Of a stretch of 64,000 nucleotides of DNA, positions 19,410-28,106 are shown piece after piece; the stretch's first letter is position 1, and every line of letters begins with the position of its first letter. Source of the DNA: Bacteroidota bacterium (GTDB taxonomy: Bacteria; Bacteroidota; Bacteroidia; Chitinophagales; Chitinophagaceae); NCBI GenBank assembly GCA_023423405.1, contig JAFAFR010000058.1, forward strand, positions 62,001 through 126,000. Reading direction: 5' to 3'. Both the position numbers and the translations under genes were made by a program. The notes beneath the pieces were generated by a model. It had not been told where the DNA came from. It saw nothing but the letters and a program-made list of their open reading frames with translations, and ran no database searches.

Positions 19410-20490
19410 GGTTGGCTTTTTTTGTTTTGGCTCCGAAGAAGCGGTAGTTGATGGATGCAAGTACGGAATAACGATCGCCGCCGCTGATGAAATTGCTTTC
19501 TACCCGCAACTGCCAGCGCTTGCTGAACTGGTATTGCGCGCCTGCCAGGCCGGCCCAGCGCGAACTGGGTTTTTTATCCATCTCGTAAGTAATATAGTCG
19601 TCTTTCAGGTGAAGACCATTGACCTTATCCTGCAGTTTTTCCACGATCTTGTCCATTACCTGTTTTTGCGCGGGCCCCAGGTCATCGTACCAGTTTTCGT
19701 AACTCGCTTTGATCTCATCAATTTTGGATTGGTCTATGTCGGGAAACACATCTGCAAGCGCTATTTCGCCCTTTGTTTCATTGTTGAGGATGATGGCCAT
19801 GGCGCCCATCCAGAAACTGATGTTCTTTTGCGGATCTTTCAGGCGAAATGTATGTCCCACGCGGACGCCGCTGATACGGGTGAACACTTTGTTCTCCAGT
19901 AGTTGCATATTGGCCCAGGTGAAATTGAAGTCGGCCTGGATCCACACGGGACCAACGCCACCGGCGCCCATAATGCCGAACCCATAGGTCATGCCGCTTT
20001 GCGATGGATTGGAGGTGATACTCACGGGTTTATCCAGCACCACTTTTGTCTCAGCATTGGGCAACACGCCCAACAATGCATACACGTTAAGAAAAGGGAA
20101 TACCCACATGTCGGCACGTGCGTTCATGTTAAGCCCTTTGGCAGACACACTCTGAAAGTGGATCACATTGCTTAGGTCAACCGGCCCAAGCGTTCCATCC
20201 GGCCCCCGGAACCCAACGTGGATATTGGAAATATCGATGTTCTGTGTTCCATAAAAACTATTGACCATTACGCCCAAAGGAAAGGGAACATCAAAGCCGG
20301 CCTTATAGGCTTTTTTGCCAAGAATAGGGAATACCCTGTCGTATTCCATATTCTTCAGGCTATCGTAATAGTGTTTGTATTTGTCGCCCAGTGGAAGGGT
20401 GGATACATTCTGTGCCTGCAGGTGGCCGGGTACAAGGGCCAGCAGTGCCAGGCCAATGCTGAAAACAATAAGACAGGTTATTTTTTTCAT
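19393..20490 (-). CDS. outer-membrane protein, unassigned
   Basis: 365 residues with a signal peptide (to HLQAQ, 27). Strand-rich sequence with repeated Gly/aromatic patterns (VGFRGPDGTLGP, YGFGIMGAGGVGPVWIQADFNFTWANM), a helical, charged insert at about 260-300 (SKIDEIKASYENWYDDLGPAQKQVMDKIVEKLQ), and a closing strand pair (WQLRVESNFISGGDRYSVLASINYRFFG). The barrel prediction is firm and the function is not. It is coupled to the downstream barrel gene. Confidence 0.68.
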   Translation of the reverse strand: MKKITCLIVFSIGLALLALVPGHLQAQNVSTLPLGDKYKHYYDSLKNMEYDRVFPILGKKAYKAGFDVPFPLGVMVNSFYGTQNIDISNIHVGFRGPDGTLGPVDLSNVIHFQSVSAKGLNMNARADMWVFPFLNVYALLGVLPNAETKVVLDKPVSITSNPSQSGMTYGFGIMGAGGVGPVWIQADFNFTWANMQLLENKVFTRISGVRVGHTFRLKDPQKNISFWMGAMAIILNNETKGEIALADVFPDIDQSKIDEIKASYENWYDDLGPAQKQVMDKIVEKLQDKVNGLHLKDDYITYEMDKKPSSRWAGLAGAQYQFSKRWQLRVESNFISGGDRYSVLASINYRFFGAKTKKANHASQP

Positions 20491-20505
20491 GGGCGTCGTT
20501 GTTAT

Positions 20506-21057
20506 TTATCCTTTCACTTTCAGGACCGTTCCATCCGGAGAAAAATATACTTTTTTCTTGGTGCTGCCATTAGTAGCAACCACTTCGTAGTACTCATTGT
20601 TCTGCTCGTGGTCGATGTTTTTGTAATGGGTTTTGGAAACCACTTTATAACCAGGATGGCTGGAGCCCAGGTTGGTGATGGCGGTCTTAACGGCATCGGG
20701 CAAACTGGCATTGGTCTCTTCCATTTTTGAACGTACCAGGGTGCCATCTGCCTTGAAAAGGCCGAAGTATTTCATGTTATCCTGCTTGAACTTGATGGTG
20801 TAATAATCCACCGTTTCATCGGGCGCAAAATTGTCCTGTTCTGTTACCGCCCATCCCTGCTGGGTGACACCGCCCTTGGGCACCTGGAAATATTCCACGG
20901 CCTGGCCATTGGGGAATTTTTCCTGCAGTTTGCTGACCACCACATCGGGCACCTGTTGTTTGGTGAGTTTTTTGGTGCCGGTAATAACGATCTCATCCTG
21001 TGCGGCCGCTGTAAAACCAATAACAACGGCGAGTGAAAATAAGAATAGCTTTTTCAT
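20506..21057 (-). CDS. secreted PepSY-like protein
   Basis: 183 residues starting at 21057, where a clear signal peptide begins (MKKLFLFSLAVVIGFTAAAQ); the longer frame upstream runs through the preceding gene and is spurious. Two similar halves follow: VPDVVVSKLQEKFPNGQAVEYFQV...WAVTEQD and LPDAVKTAITNLGSSHPGYKVVSKTHYKN...YYEVVA, the pattern of paired PepSY-like (beta-lactamase-inhibitor-like) domains. Such proteins are periplasmic, with unclear function. It is 31 bases after the orphan OrfA-like gene. Confidence 0.75.
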   Translation of the reverse strand: MKKLFLFSLAVVIGFTAAAQDEIVITGTKKLTKQQVPDVVVSKLQEKFPNGQAVEYFQVPKGGVTQQGWAVTEQDNFAPDETVDYYTIKFKQDNMKYFGLFKADGTLVRSKMEETNASLPDAVKTAITNLGSSHPGYKVVSKTHYKNIDHEQNNEYYEVVATNGSTKKKVYFSPDGTVLKVKG

Positions 21058-21088
21058 GTTAAAAAGTTTAATGAATACTGGTATTTGG

Positions 21089-21403
21089 TTAGGTTCTTTT
21101 AAACCCCTGGTTGTTAAGCAGGTGCTCCTTGTTGATCTCCAGCAATAAGGCCTGTTCGGCGATGATCTTCTTGAGCCGGGCATTTTCTTCCAGCAGCACC
21201 CGCAACTCCTGCTGCGCAGGGTTGTCCAACTGGTTAATGGCCAACTGGTTGAGCACGGCAAATTTTTCCCGCCAGCGGAACAGGACGCTGTAAGACAACT
21301 GGTACCTGTTCAGCACTGCTTTTACGCCCTGCTGTTCCGCTTCCCGGAGGATGCGCAGCTTTTCTTCCAGTTTGAAGGATCGTCGCAGCTTGGACATAGG
21401 CAA
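21089..21403 (-). CDS. orphan IS3 OrfA-like DNA-binding protein
   Basis: 104 residues: a helix-turn-helix (about 9-50: RSFKLEEKLRILREAEQQG, LSYSVLFRWREK) and a C-terminal leucine-zipper-like helix (about 66-95: LLEENARLKKIIAEQALLLE), the two parts of IS3-family OrfA. No OrfB integrase or terminal inverted repeats are present; genes in the same direction lie 37 bases upstream and 31 bases downstream. Two more proteins of this kind occur at 26913 and 47013. A domesticated regulator is more likely than an active transposase fragment, but that is inference. Confidence 0.8.
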   Translation of the reverse strand: MPMSKLRRSFKLEEKLRILREAEQQGVKAVLNRYQLSYSVLFRWREKFAVLNQLAINQLDNPAQQELRVLLEENARLKKIIAEQALLLEINKEHLLNNQGFKRT

Positions 21404-21440
21404 GATTTGAGACGTTTTCTCTCAGTGGTTGCGGCCAGGC

Positions 21441-22016
21441 TTATTTGGCAGCACCGGGTGGGAATCCAGCCATGATCTTGGCCACGGCTTCGGGGATCTG
21501 CTTGTCGGGATCCTTCAGCGGCTTGTCGATCTCGCTGTTGCCGGTTCCCTGCCATACCAGCTTTTTGGAATCGGCAGTAACGATGTCCACAATCAGGGAG
21601 CCATCCTTATAATTCTCCACATTATAGGTGGTGTTTCCGGTAACCCCCATACCACCACCGCCCCAGGCATAAGGCCGGTAGTAACCGCCATAGCCATAAT
21701 AGTCGGTGGTGGAAGAGAGGGATTGCCGGTCTTTCAGGATCGTGATCACATTCACCAAAAGATCAGGCGAGCTGGTGTTTTCTGTAAACCCTTTTTTGAT
21801 CATCTCTGCTTTCACGGCATTGTTGATGCGGTCGGCATTCAGCGCGCTGATGGCATCTTTTTTGGCATCGTCCTGGTAAAGCGCAAATGTTTTGTACTGC
21901 TGGAAATTGGCGTTCCTGTCGTAGTCGGTGCTCACTTTTAGCGAGGGAGAGCAACCCGCCATGATTAGCGTAGTACACGCAAGCGCCCCGGCCAGCAATT
22001 GACTAAGTTTTCGCAT
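21441..22016 (-). CDS. DUF4136 lipoprotein
   Basis: 191 residues, lipobox IMAGC (C21). DUF4136 pattern: VSTDYDRNANFQQYKTFAL, INNAVKAEMIKKGF, DLLVNVITILKDR, a Gly/Tyr-rich loop (about 105-125), then LIVDIVTADSKKLVWQGTG and PEAVAKIMAGFPP. It is a shorter-loop relative of the protein at 13624. It lies second in the ECF-sigma-led array. The role is unknown, probably in the outer-membrane inner leaflet. Confidence 0.85.
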   Translation of the reverse strand: MRKLSQLLAGALACTTLIMAGCSPSLKVSTDYDRNANFQQYKTFALYQDDAKKDAISALNADRINNAVKAEMIKKGFTENTSSPDLLVNVITILKDRQSLSSTTDYYGYGGYYRPYAWGGGGMGVTGNTTYNVENYKDGSLIVDIVTADSKKLVWQGTGNSEIDKPLKDPDKQIPEAVAKIMAGFPPGAAK

Positions 22017-22151
22017 AATGCTTGTTTTTTAATGTTGATATCGTGGTTGGTTTCCTGCTTACCGAAATAAACAGGACTACCTTAATAAGACAGTGCTCAC
22101 GGAACCAATCCGCCACGGCCGCAGAATTTTTTTTGGAAAAATACCTGCCTG

Positions 22152-22739
22152 CTAAGACAGCATGCGGGCATAGTCGGGATGCCGGAGCAATTCCTGTTTC
22201 ACCTGCGTCAGTGCACGTTTCAGTTGTTTTTCCACGGTACTGTAAGGCCGCTGGAGCAGGTGGGAAATTTCACGCTTGCTGAAATGACCTTTGCGGCTGA
22301 GGTCGAAAACCGTGCGGCATTCGGCGTTGAGTTTCAGCAATACCTGGTTGAGGCAGGCCTGCAGGTCTTTCAGGTCGGTCATCCCTGTTACAGGATCGTG
22401 CTCCGTGGCGGTATTCATTTCATGGATCCGGATATGCCAGTCATAAATGCTGTTTTTGCGATAGTAATTGATCACCCTGTTGTGGATACATCTTTTAAGA
22501 TAGGCGAGCAGCTTGCCGCTGGAATGGAACCGGATGCCGGCAGCATAAATATTGATCAGTATATCCTGCAATACTTCTTCGGCGTCCGGTGTGTTGGGCA
22601 TCTTTTTACGGGTATATTCCAGGAGAACAGCCCAGTATTTTTCATAGAGACATTTCAGCGCCATGGACCTGTCGGAGATAAAAAGCGCTTCGATGGCTTC
22701 GTCGGAAACGGGTTCCGGCCGGGTGGTAAAAAATGACAT
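22152..22739 (-). CDS. ECF sigma-70 factor (Bacteroidota type)
   Basis: 195 residues from the Met at 22739; an alternative start at 22772 would add 11 residues. Region 2 spans about 15-85 (ALKCLYEKYWAVLLEYTRKKM, DAEEVLQDILINIY, LLAYLKRCIHNRVINYYRK); region 4 is near 125-185 (LNAECRTVFDLSRKGHFSKREISHLLQRPYSTVEKQLKRAL). No anti-sigma gene is next to it and no TonB/SusD pair follows, unlike most Bacteroidota ECF loci. A run of envelope genes follows in the same direction. Confidence 0.9.
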   Translation of the reverse strand: MSFFTTRPEPVSDEAIEALFISDRSMALKCLYEKYWAVLLEYTRKKMPNTPDAEEVLQDILINIYAAGIRFHSSGKLLAYLKRCIHNRVINYYRKNSIYDWHIRIHEMNTATEHDPVTGMTDLKDLQACLNQVLLKLNAECRTVFDLSRKGHFSKREISHLLQRPYSTVEKQLKRALTQVKQELLRHPDYARMLS

Positions 22740-23028
22740 GATAGTAGTGTTGTCGAATGAAGAAAAATTCATCCTTATTTGGGTAAAAACAACAGGGTAA
22801 CAGTAAATAGTAACCCAAACAGGGTTGGGACAAGGGGCCGGCACTACCTATCAGAGCATTAAAAAGGCGGGAAACAGATCAGATAAGCAATTTAGTTTCG
22901 TAAATTAGAAGGGCTTGTCGTACAATCTGTCTTATTGTTGTAGTAGAATATGTGACACGATGGCATCATTACGCACACTGGATCAAATTCCTTTGTTTTG
23001 TTGAAATAAATAAAACTTCCATTCCGGC
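22740..23028. promoter_or_regulatory. divergent intergenic region, ECF sigma / histidine kinase
   Basis: 289 bases between divergent regulators. A 7-base inverted repeat TTTGGGT ... ACCCAAA (22777 to about 22818) brackets GGTAACAGTAAATAGTAACC-like sequence near the sigma gene. No full TTG/TAnnTTTG promoter was found on either strand. Confidence 0.35.
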
Positions 23029-26000
23029 ATGCCGCCAGCCAAAATACTGCGATGCATTCTGCTGTTGTTCTTTATGCTGCCAGGCTTTCCGGCGCTGGCG
23101 CAGTACCCTGCTGGTTATACCGTAAAACATTTCACCAACGAAAACGGGTTGCCGCAGAACAGTGTGAAATCACTGGCATTCGATAAACGTGGTTTTTTAT
23201 GGATTGCCACCGAAATGGGCCTGGTCCGTTTTGACGGGGTGAATTTCAAAACCTATAACCAGGCAAATTTTCCTGCCATGCACAGCAACCGGATCCTGCA
23301 GGTAAAAGCAGGGCCCGATTCCAGCATGTATTTCGCCACGGAAGGCAGCCGTTTTTTCCGCGTAGGATGGGAGGGAACATTAACAAAGGCCTCTATTCCG
23401 CCGGCAATGAAAGACTGGGAGCGGCAGGTGGACAACCACCTGTACGATGTATATGACGAACTGGAAAAAAGATGCCAGCAGGGGCAATTGCCTTATTGGG
23501 TTCTGCCGGATTATGCCAGCATCAGCCGTTCTGTTTACAACAGCATGTATGCCAGCGGGGCACGTTATTATTATTTTAATAAAGACGCGGAGCTTATTTC
23601 GTTAGACAGCTCACTGACAGATTTTCGCAAGGTGCAAATACGGGGGGCGGTATTGCCACCCAAACCTTTCCACGTTTCCATGATGAGCCAGCAATCGGAT
23701 GGCTGGATGAGCATTGGAACCGTCCTGTATAAAATTGCCACAGTAGAAGCAGCAGCGGTTGCCCTGACCCCCGTTGTTGATATCGGCAACATCCCCAACC
23801 CGGGCAGTGTGGCCATCGATCCGGAAACGGGCATGATCGTGCTGGGTACGCTGTCCGACGGCTTCTATCTCTTTGCCCGCCAACCCTTCCATACCCTGCT
23901 GCTGCCGGATGTCGAAAGCAATGTGTTTTATGCGCTGGCTCCTTTCGGCGATGGCGGCTTCATCAGCAAAAAAGCGGCGTTTGAAGGGGGAAGGATCCTT
24001 CCTGTGAAATGGGGTTATACCTCGGAGCCCTTGTTGCGTACGCGTTCCGGCAGCTTCCTGCTGAACCGCTGGCTCTCGCACGACGATGCGGGAATTGTGG
24101 AACTTGACAGCAACCTCACCGAAAAGGAGTACACGCGGATCTACGATTTGCGGATCAACTGCCTGCAACAGTTCAGGGATGGCAGCATCTGGCTGTCTAC
24201 CAAACGCCAGTTCATCGGGAAACTGGAACGGGGCTATATACACTGGGAAAAAAGACCTGCCGGCGTAGCGGAACAATTTAAAATAACCAGCTTCCTGGAA
24301 GACAGTGAAGGCGCCGTATGGCTGGCAGGCACGCAGGGTTTGCTGAAATGGGACCGGGCAACAAACCAGTACCAGGCCTTTCCTGCACTCAACGGCATAT
24401 CGGTAAGAAGCCTCTATGAAGACGAGCGGAAAAACATCTGGATCGGCACCTACGGCAAGGGATTTTATTGCTGGCGCGGCTCTGGTACCGTACTGCAGGC
24501 CCTGCCGCTCGACCAGCATGAATACCTGTTGTCGGCCCACTGTTTCATACCCGATCGTTCCGGCGGTCTCTGGATCAGCACCAACCGGGGACTGTTCTAT
24601 ACAAAAAAACAGGATCTCTGGGCGTGGCTCGATAACCACGCCTATCCACTGTACTACCACTATTTCGACAAGACAGCGGGCTTTTTGTCGAACGAATTCA
24701 ATGGTGGCTGCACGCCGCCGGGAGCAACGCTTTCGGACGGTTCCATTGTACTGCCCTCCACCCGGGGCGTGGTGAAGTTTCATCCCGATTCGGTTCCCAT
24801 CAGCTTTTCCCGCAATCCCATTTACATCGACCAGGTCCGGATGGGAAAAAAGCTGATTACAGCAGGCGACCTGGATGTTCTGGAAGTGGACAAGTCGGCA
24901 GGTTTCCTTGAATTCGACATCAGCTCCCCTTATTTTGGCAACCGCGAAAACAATTTTGTGGAATACCAGGTGCCGGAATTTTCTGCCGGTTGGATCCCTG
25001 TGCCCGAAAACAACCGGATCATCCTGAACAAGTTGTCCAGCGGCCATTACAGCCTGCTTTTCCGAAAACGCGCCGGCTTTGGGAAAGACGGACTCATCAC
25101 CCGTTCCTTTGAGCTGAATGTATTGCCGTTTTTTTATGAGACCTGGTGGTTTCGTGTAACGGCACTGGCCGTCCTTGGTGCCCTGATCTGGCTGGCATTC
25201 AGGATGCGCCTGAACTACCTGCTCAAGCAAAAAAAGCACCTGGAAAAACTGGTAGCCGAACGCACGCAGGAACAAAGCTTGCTGATCGATGACCTGGAGC
25301 AGACTGTTACGGAATTGGAGGCATCGAAAGAAAAGATCCGCCGCAACAATCTCTTCCGCCAGCAACTGGCCATGATCATTGCACACGATCTCCAGAGCCC
25401 GTTGCGTTTCCTGGCCCAAACGGCCGACTGGGTGAGCAGCAACTATGCGGCCGACAGGCAGCGGGACTATACGCCCCTTCTTAAGGAGATCAGCAATACT
25501 TCCAAAGCCAACCACCATTTCATCAACGATATCGGGTATTGGATCCGGTCCATGGGCACGGATTTTGTGCCCGATCATACGCCCTTCAACCTGAAAGAAC
25601 TGGTGCGGGGAAAAATAGAATTCCTGTCGCCCCTCGCAAGAGAAAGGAACAATACCATCGAGGTGGAAGTGGCTCCCGACCTGGAGTTGCGGTCGGATCG
25701 CCAGTTGCTGCGCGTGATGTTGCGCAACCTGCTCGACAATGCCAATAAGTTTACACGGAATGGCACCATCAGTATCCATGCTTCCAGCGGGCCGGAAGGC
25801 GCTTCTATTTCGATCCGTGACACCGGGTGCGGCATGCGGCCGGCCGTGCTGCAGGAGATCCGGCAGCGGCTGCAGGATCCCGGAGATGGCGAGCCCCGGT
25901 ACCAGGCGAGAGGAAATGGTTTTCTTTTCATTGCTACTTTTGCCCGGCTGCTGGAACTGGAAGTGGAGGTGGAGAGTGAATGGGGCAAAGGAACCAGCGT

Positions 26001-26067
26001 GGTCTTGCGTGGCATTGCCATATACCGGCAAACAACCTATCCATTGAACAATAAACCTGCAGTATGA
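23029..26067 (+). CDS. propeller-type sensor histidine kinase (cluster A)
   Basis: 1012 residues. Signal peptide to PALAQ (25); a two-component regulator beta-propeller follows (about 30-600, blades with motifs such as KRGFLWIATEMGLVRFDG, KNIWIGTYGKGFY, GGLWISTNRGLF), then a Y_Y_Y Ig-like domain (about 600-700), one transmembrane helix (704-724), a coiled coil, HisKA with IIAHDLQSPL (phospho-acceptor H786), and an HATPase domain (N-box with LLDNANKF near 901-908; DTGCGM). Unlike classical HTCS proteins it carries no receiver or AraC domain; the separate regulator follows with an ATGA overlap. The ligand is sensed in the periplasm. Confidence 0.93.
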   Translation: MPPAKILRCILLLFFMLPGFPALAQYPAGYTVKHFTNENGLPQNSVKSLAFDKRGFLWIATEMGLVRFDGVNFKTYNQANFPAMHSNRILQVKAGPDSSMYFATEGSRFFRVGWEGTLTKASIPPAMKDWERQVDNHLYDVYDELEKRCQQGQLPYWVLPDYASISRSVYNSMYASGARYYYFNKDAELISLDSSLTDFRKVQIRGAVLPPKPFHVSMMSQQSDGWMSIGTVLYKIATVEAAAVALTPVVDIGNIPNPGSVAIDPETGMIVLGTLSDGFYLFARQPFHTLLLPDVESNVFYALAPFGDGGFISKKAAFEGGRILPVKWGYTSEPLLRTRSGSFLLNRWLSHDDAGIVELDSNLTEKEYTRIYDLRINCLQQFRDGSIWLSTKRQFIGKLERGYIHWEKRPAGVAEQFKITSFLEDSEGAVWLAGTQGLLKWDRATNQYQAFPALNGISVRSLYEDERKNIWIGTYGKGFYCWRGSGTVLQALPLDQHEYLLSAHCFIPDRSGGLWISTNRGLFYTKKQDLWAWLDNHAYPLYYHYFDKTAGFLSNEFNGGCTPPGATLSDGSIVLPSTRGVVKFHPDSVPISFSRNPIYIDQVRMGKKLITAGDLDVLEVDKSAGFLEFDISSPYFGNRENNFVEYQVPEFSAGWIPVPENNRIILNKLSSGHYSLLFRKRAGFGKDGLITRSFELNVLPFFYETWWFRVTALAVLGALIWLAFRMRLNYLLKQKKHLEKLVAERTQEQSLLIDDLEQTVTELEASKEKIRRNNLFRQQLAMIIAHDLQSPLRFLAQTADWVSSNYAADRQRDYTPLLKEISNTSKANHHFINDIGYWIRSMGTDFVPDHTPFNLKELVRGKIEFLSPLARERNNTIEVEVAPDLELRSDRQLLRVMLRNLLDNANKFTRNGTISIHASSGPEGASISIRDTGCGMRPAVLQEIRQRLQDPGDGEPRYQARGNGFLFIATFARLLELEVEVESEWGKGTSVVLRGIAIYRQTTYPLNNKPAV

Positions 26068-26684
26068 GCAGCATTCTTTTGGCAGACGATCACCAGATCG
26101 TGATTGCCGGCATAAAAAACATTCTGTTGTCGCATTTCGACTTCGGGCGGATCGGAGAGGCCCGCGACGAAGCAGAGATCGTACAGGCGCTTAAAAAACA
26201 TACTTACGACCTGTTGTTGCTGGATGTGAACCTGCCTGGATCGGATTTCTCCTCCCTGATGGAATGGCTGTCGGTGCAGGCGCCGCTCACACGCGTGATC
26301 GTATTCACCATGCACAGTGAACAGTTGTACGGCCTCCGGGCCATCCAGTTGGGAGCAAAAGGTTTCCTGCAGAAAACGGCTTCCAACCAGGAAATCGTAC
26401 TCGCCATCCGGCGCGTGATGAACAACCAGCTTTACATCAGCAACGACCTGGCGCAATACCTGCTGCAGGCGAAATCGGATAACAATCCTTTTTCTTCTCT
26501 TTCTGCAAGGGAAATGGAAATCGCCAGGCTGCTCGACAAAGGGTTGTCGCTCCCCGCAATCTGCCACCAACTGAACATCCAGTACTCCACCGGGAATACC
26601 TATAAGCGCCGCATATTTGAAAAGCTGAAGGTGGACAATCTCATTACCCTTTCCAAACTCATGAGCAGTTTTCACATCGAGTGA
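26064..26684 (+). CDS. NarL/LuxR-family response regulator (cluster A)
   Basis: 206 residues. Receiver domain 1-125 with acidic pocket D8/D9, phospho-acceptor D54 (LLLLDVNLPG), Thr in VIVFTMHS and Lys in KGFLQKTA. LuxR-type helix-turn-helix at about 140-200 (LSAREMEIARLLDKGLSLPAICHQLNIQ). It overlaps its kinase by 4 bases. It probably controls the genes of cluster A that follow, starting 229 bases later. A close relative with the same layout is at 60266. Confidence 0.93.
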   Translation: MSSILLADDHQIVIAGIKNILLSHFDFGRIGEARDEAEIVQALKKHTYDLLLLDVNLPGSDFSSLMEWLSVQAPLTRVIVFTMHSEQLYGLRAIQLGAKGFLQKTASNQEIVLAIRRVMNNQLYISNDLAQYLLQAKSDNNPFSSLSAREMEIARLLDKGLSLPAICHQLNIQYSTGNTYKRRIFEKLKVDNLITLSKLMSSFHIE

Positions 26685-26857
26685 AACGACTGCTTTCGCC
26701 CAGTTCAGAAAGTAGCAGAATATGTTACAATACCGTGCCGGTGGTATCCCTACATTTACTGAGATGAATCTATCTCTACGCCCTTCCTGTTGAGATACAA
26801 CCCTTCCGGTACCCCTGGAATGTCTCCGTTTATTTCTCTGATTAGCAGGTGATTTCT

Positions 26858-26873
26858 GTTGGCAGGCGCCAAC
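26858..26873. other. GC-rich inverted repeat before orphan OrfA-like gene
   Basis: GTTGGC, AGGC, GCCAAC: a perfect six-pair hairpin 39 bases before the ATG at 26913, in the gap after the response regulator. It has no T-tract, so an operator is as likely as a terminator. No TAnnTTTG promoter was seen in this 228-base gap. Confidence 0.35.
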
Positions 26874-26912
26874 CGGGCCGGCGTGCGAACTACAACAGTT
26901 CTCTTTATAAGC

Positions 26913-27206
26913 ATGGGTCAGAGAAGAAAATTTACCAACGAAGAAAAAAACGCCATTCTCGCTGAAGCAGAACAGCAGGGTGTGGGCTCCGTATTGCGCA
27001 CGCACCGGCTTTCTTACAGCGTGTTCCATCGCTGGAAAATGCAACTACGCCCTGCCGGAACAAAAAAGCAGGTCCCGGAAACGGACGTGCGCACACAATT
27101 GCAGCGGTTGCTGCTGGAAAACGAAAGGCTGAAAAAAATCATTGCGCAAATGGCGCTCGACAACCAGATCATCGCGGAAAAACTGGAAAGCTACCGTGCC
27201 GGATAA
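26913..27206 (+). CDS. orphan IS3 OrfA-like DNA-binding protein
   Basis: 97 residues from the Met at 26913; the longer frame upstream has no support. HTH part RRKFTNEEKNAILAEAEQQG then LSYSVFHRWK (about 4-42), zipper part LLLENERLKKIIAQMALDNQ (about 68-88). The same two-part layout and signature (SYSV..RW; N.RLK.IIA..AL) occurs at 21089 and 47013. No OrfB follows: the next gene, an outer-membrane barrel, starts 40 bases later. It is placed first in cluster A after the two-component pair, which suits a regulator. Confidence 0.8.
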   Translation: MGQRRKFTNEEKNAILAEAEQQGVGSVLRTHRLSYSVFHRWKMQLRPAGTKKQVPETDVRTQLQRLLLENERLKKIIAQMALDNQIIAEKLESYRAG

Positions 27207-27246
27207 TTTTTTACATCCATCATACGCATCAATAAAAGGATCCATC

Positions 27247-28035
27247 ATGAAGAAGAAAATATTGTTTGCCCTCCTGCACTTTTGTTACATACTGTTTCCC
27301 CTTTTTGTTGCCGCCCAGCAAAAACCGGCGCCGGCCCTTTCTGAAGAAGAGCTTAAAAGAGCCAACGATCCCATGGCCAATATAAAAGCCGTGAATATCC
27401 AGAACTACATAGTCTCCAAATTGTACGGGCTGCCGGGACAACAGGTGAACCAATTCATGGTGCGGTACTCGCAACCATTGGGCCCTGTGCTGTTGCGGGC
27501 CACCATGCCCTTTGTCACTTCTTCTGCTGATGGCGTAGGGCCCACCAGCGGGTTCGGTGACTTCAACCTCTTTGCCATTTATTCCTTTCCTTCAGAAACG
27601 GGCAACAAATTCGGCATCGGTCCCAATATCACCGCGCCTACAGGATCACATGGTCTCGGTTCGGGGAAGTGGCAGGTGGGTGTTTCGGTACTTGCCTTTA
27701 TGGCCAGCAGCCATATCATTCAATGGGGAACCTTACTTCAATGGCAAACCTCCTTTGCGGGTGATGCTGACCGTGAGGACATCAGCCTGCTTACACCCCA
27801 GGTGTTTTTCATCTGGCAGATCGGCGCCGGTTTCTGTCTGCGCAGTACTGGTGTATGGAGCTTCAACCTGAAGAATGGCGATTACAATGTGCCCATCGGG
27901 CTGGGCGTGGGCAAAGTGGTAAAGGTGAACAAGATGGTCTTCAACATTTTCGCCGAACCGCAGTTCACCGTACTGGCCGAAGGCATCGGGCAACCCAAAT
28001 ACCAAACCTTCGTGGGATTTAATACGCAGTTCTGA
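27247..28035 (+). CDS. outer-membrane channel, phenol MetA-pathway type
   Basis: 262 residues from the Met at 27247, at a signal peptide ending FVAAQ. The pattern PLGPVLLRATMPF, GFGDFNLFAIYSF, GIGPNITAPTGSHGLGSGKWQVG, and a closing PKYQTFVGFNTQF fits the MetA-pathway-of-phenol-degradation family of barrels, thought to admit hydrophobic or aromatic compounds. It is clearly related to the protein at 47341 and more loosely to that at 48167 (shared NDPMANIKA/NNPLANMTA start, PTGSHGLGSGKW / PTASHDALGSGKW). It directly precedes the sulfatase. Confidence 0.78.
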   Translation: MKKKILFALLHFCYILFPLFVAAQQKPAPALSEEELKRANDPMANIKAVNIQNYIVSKLYGLPGQQVNQFMVRYSQPLGPVLLRATMPFVTSSADGVGPTSGFGDFNLFAIYSFPSETGNKFGIGPNITAPTGSHGLGSGKWQVGVSVLAFMASSHIIQWGTLLQWQTSFAGDADREDISLLTPQVFFIWQIGAGFCLRSTGVWSFNLKNGDYNVPIGLGVGKVVKVNKMVFNIFAEPQFTVLAEGIGQPKYQTFVGFNTQF

Positions 28036-28106
28036 TGCAATCTGTCCCTCGTGGTGATCAACGAAGACATTCAATTCTTATAACAATCAAGTCAAACATT
28101 CATTAT

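Noticed and set aside
20506..21261. Long form of the PepSY-like protein
   Set aside because: The first 68 codons overlap the orphan OrfA-like gene in another frame and are Ser/Arg/Cys-rich; the signal peptide starts at 21057.
22988..22995. TTCCTTTG as a promoter of the cluster A kinase
   Set aside because: One mismatch to TAnnTTTG and no TTG at the required distance upstream.
23611..26031. 806-residue open frame antisense to the cluster A kinase
   Set aside because: Lies wholly inside a certain gene on the other strand, has no domain, and its composition (Gln, His, Arg, Pro rich) is that of a codon shadow.
26913..27206. Active IS3 insertion sequence
   Set aside because: No OrfB frame follows and no inverted ends were found; an outer-membrane gene starts 40 bases later.
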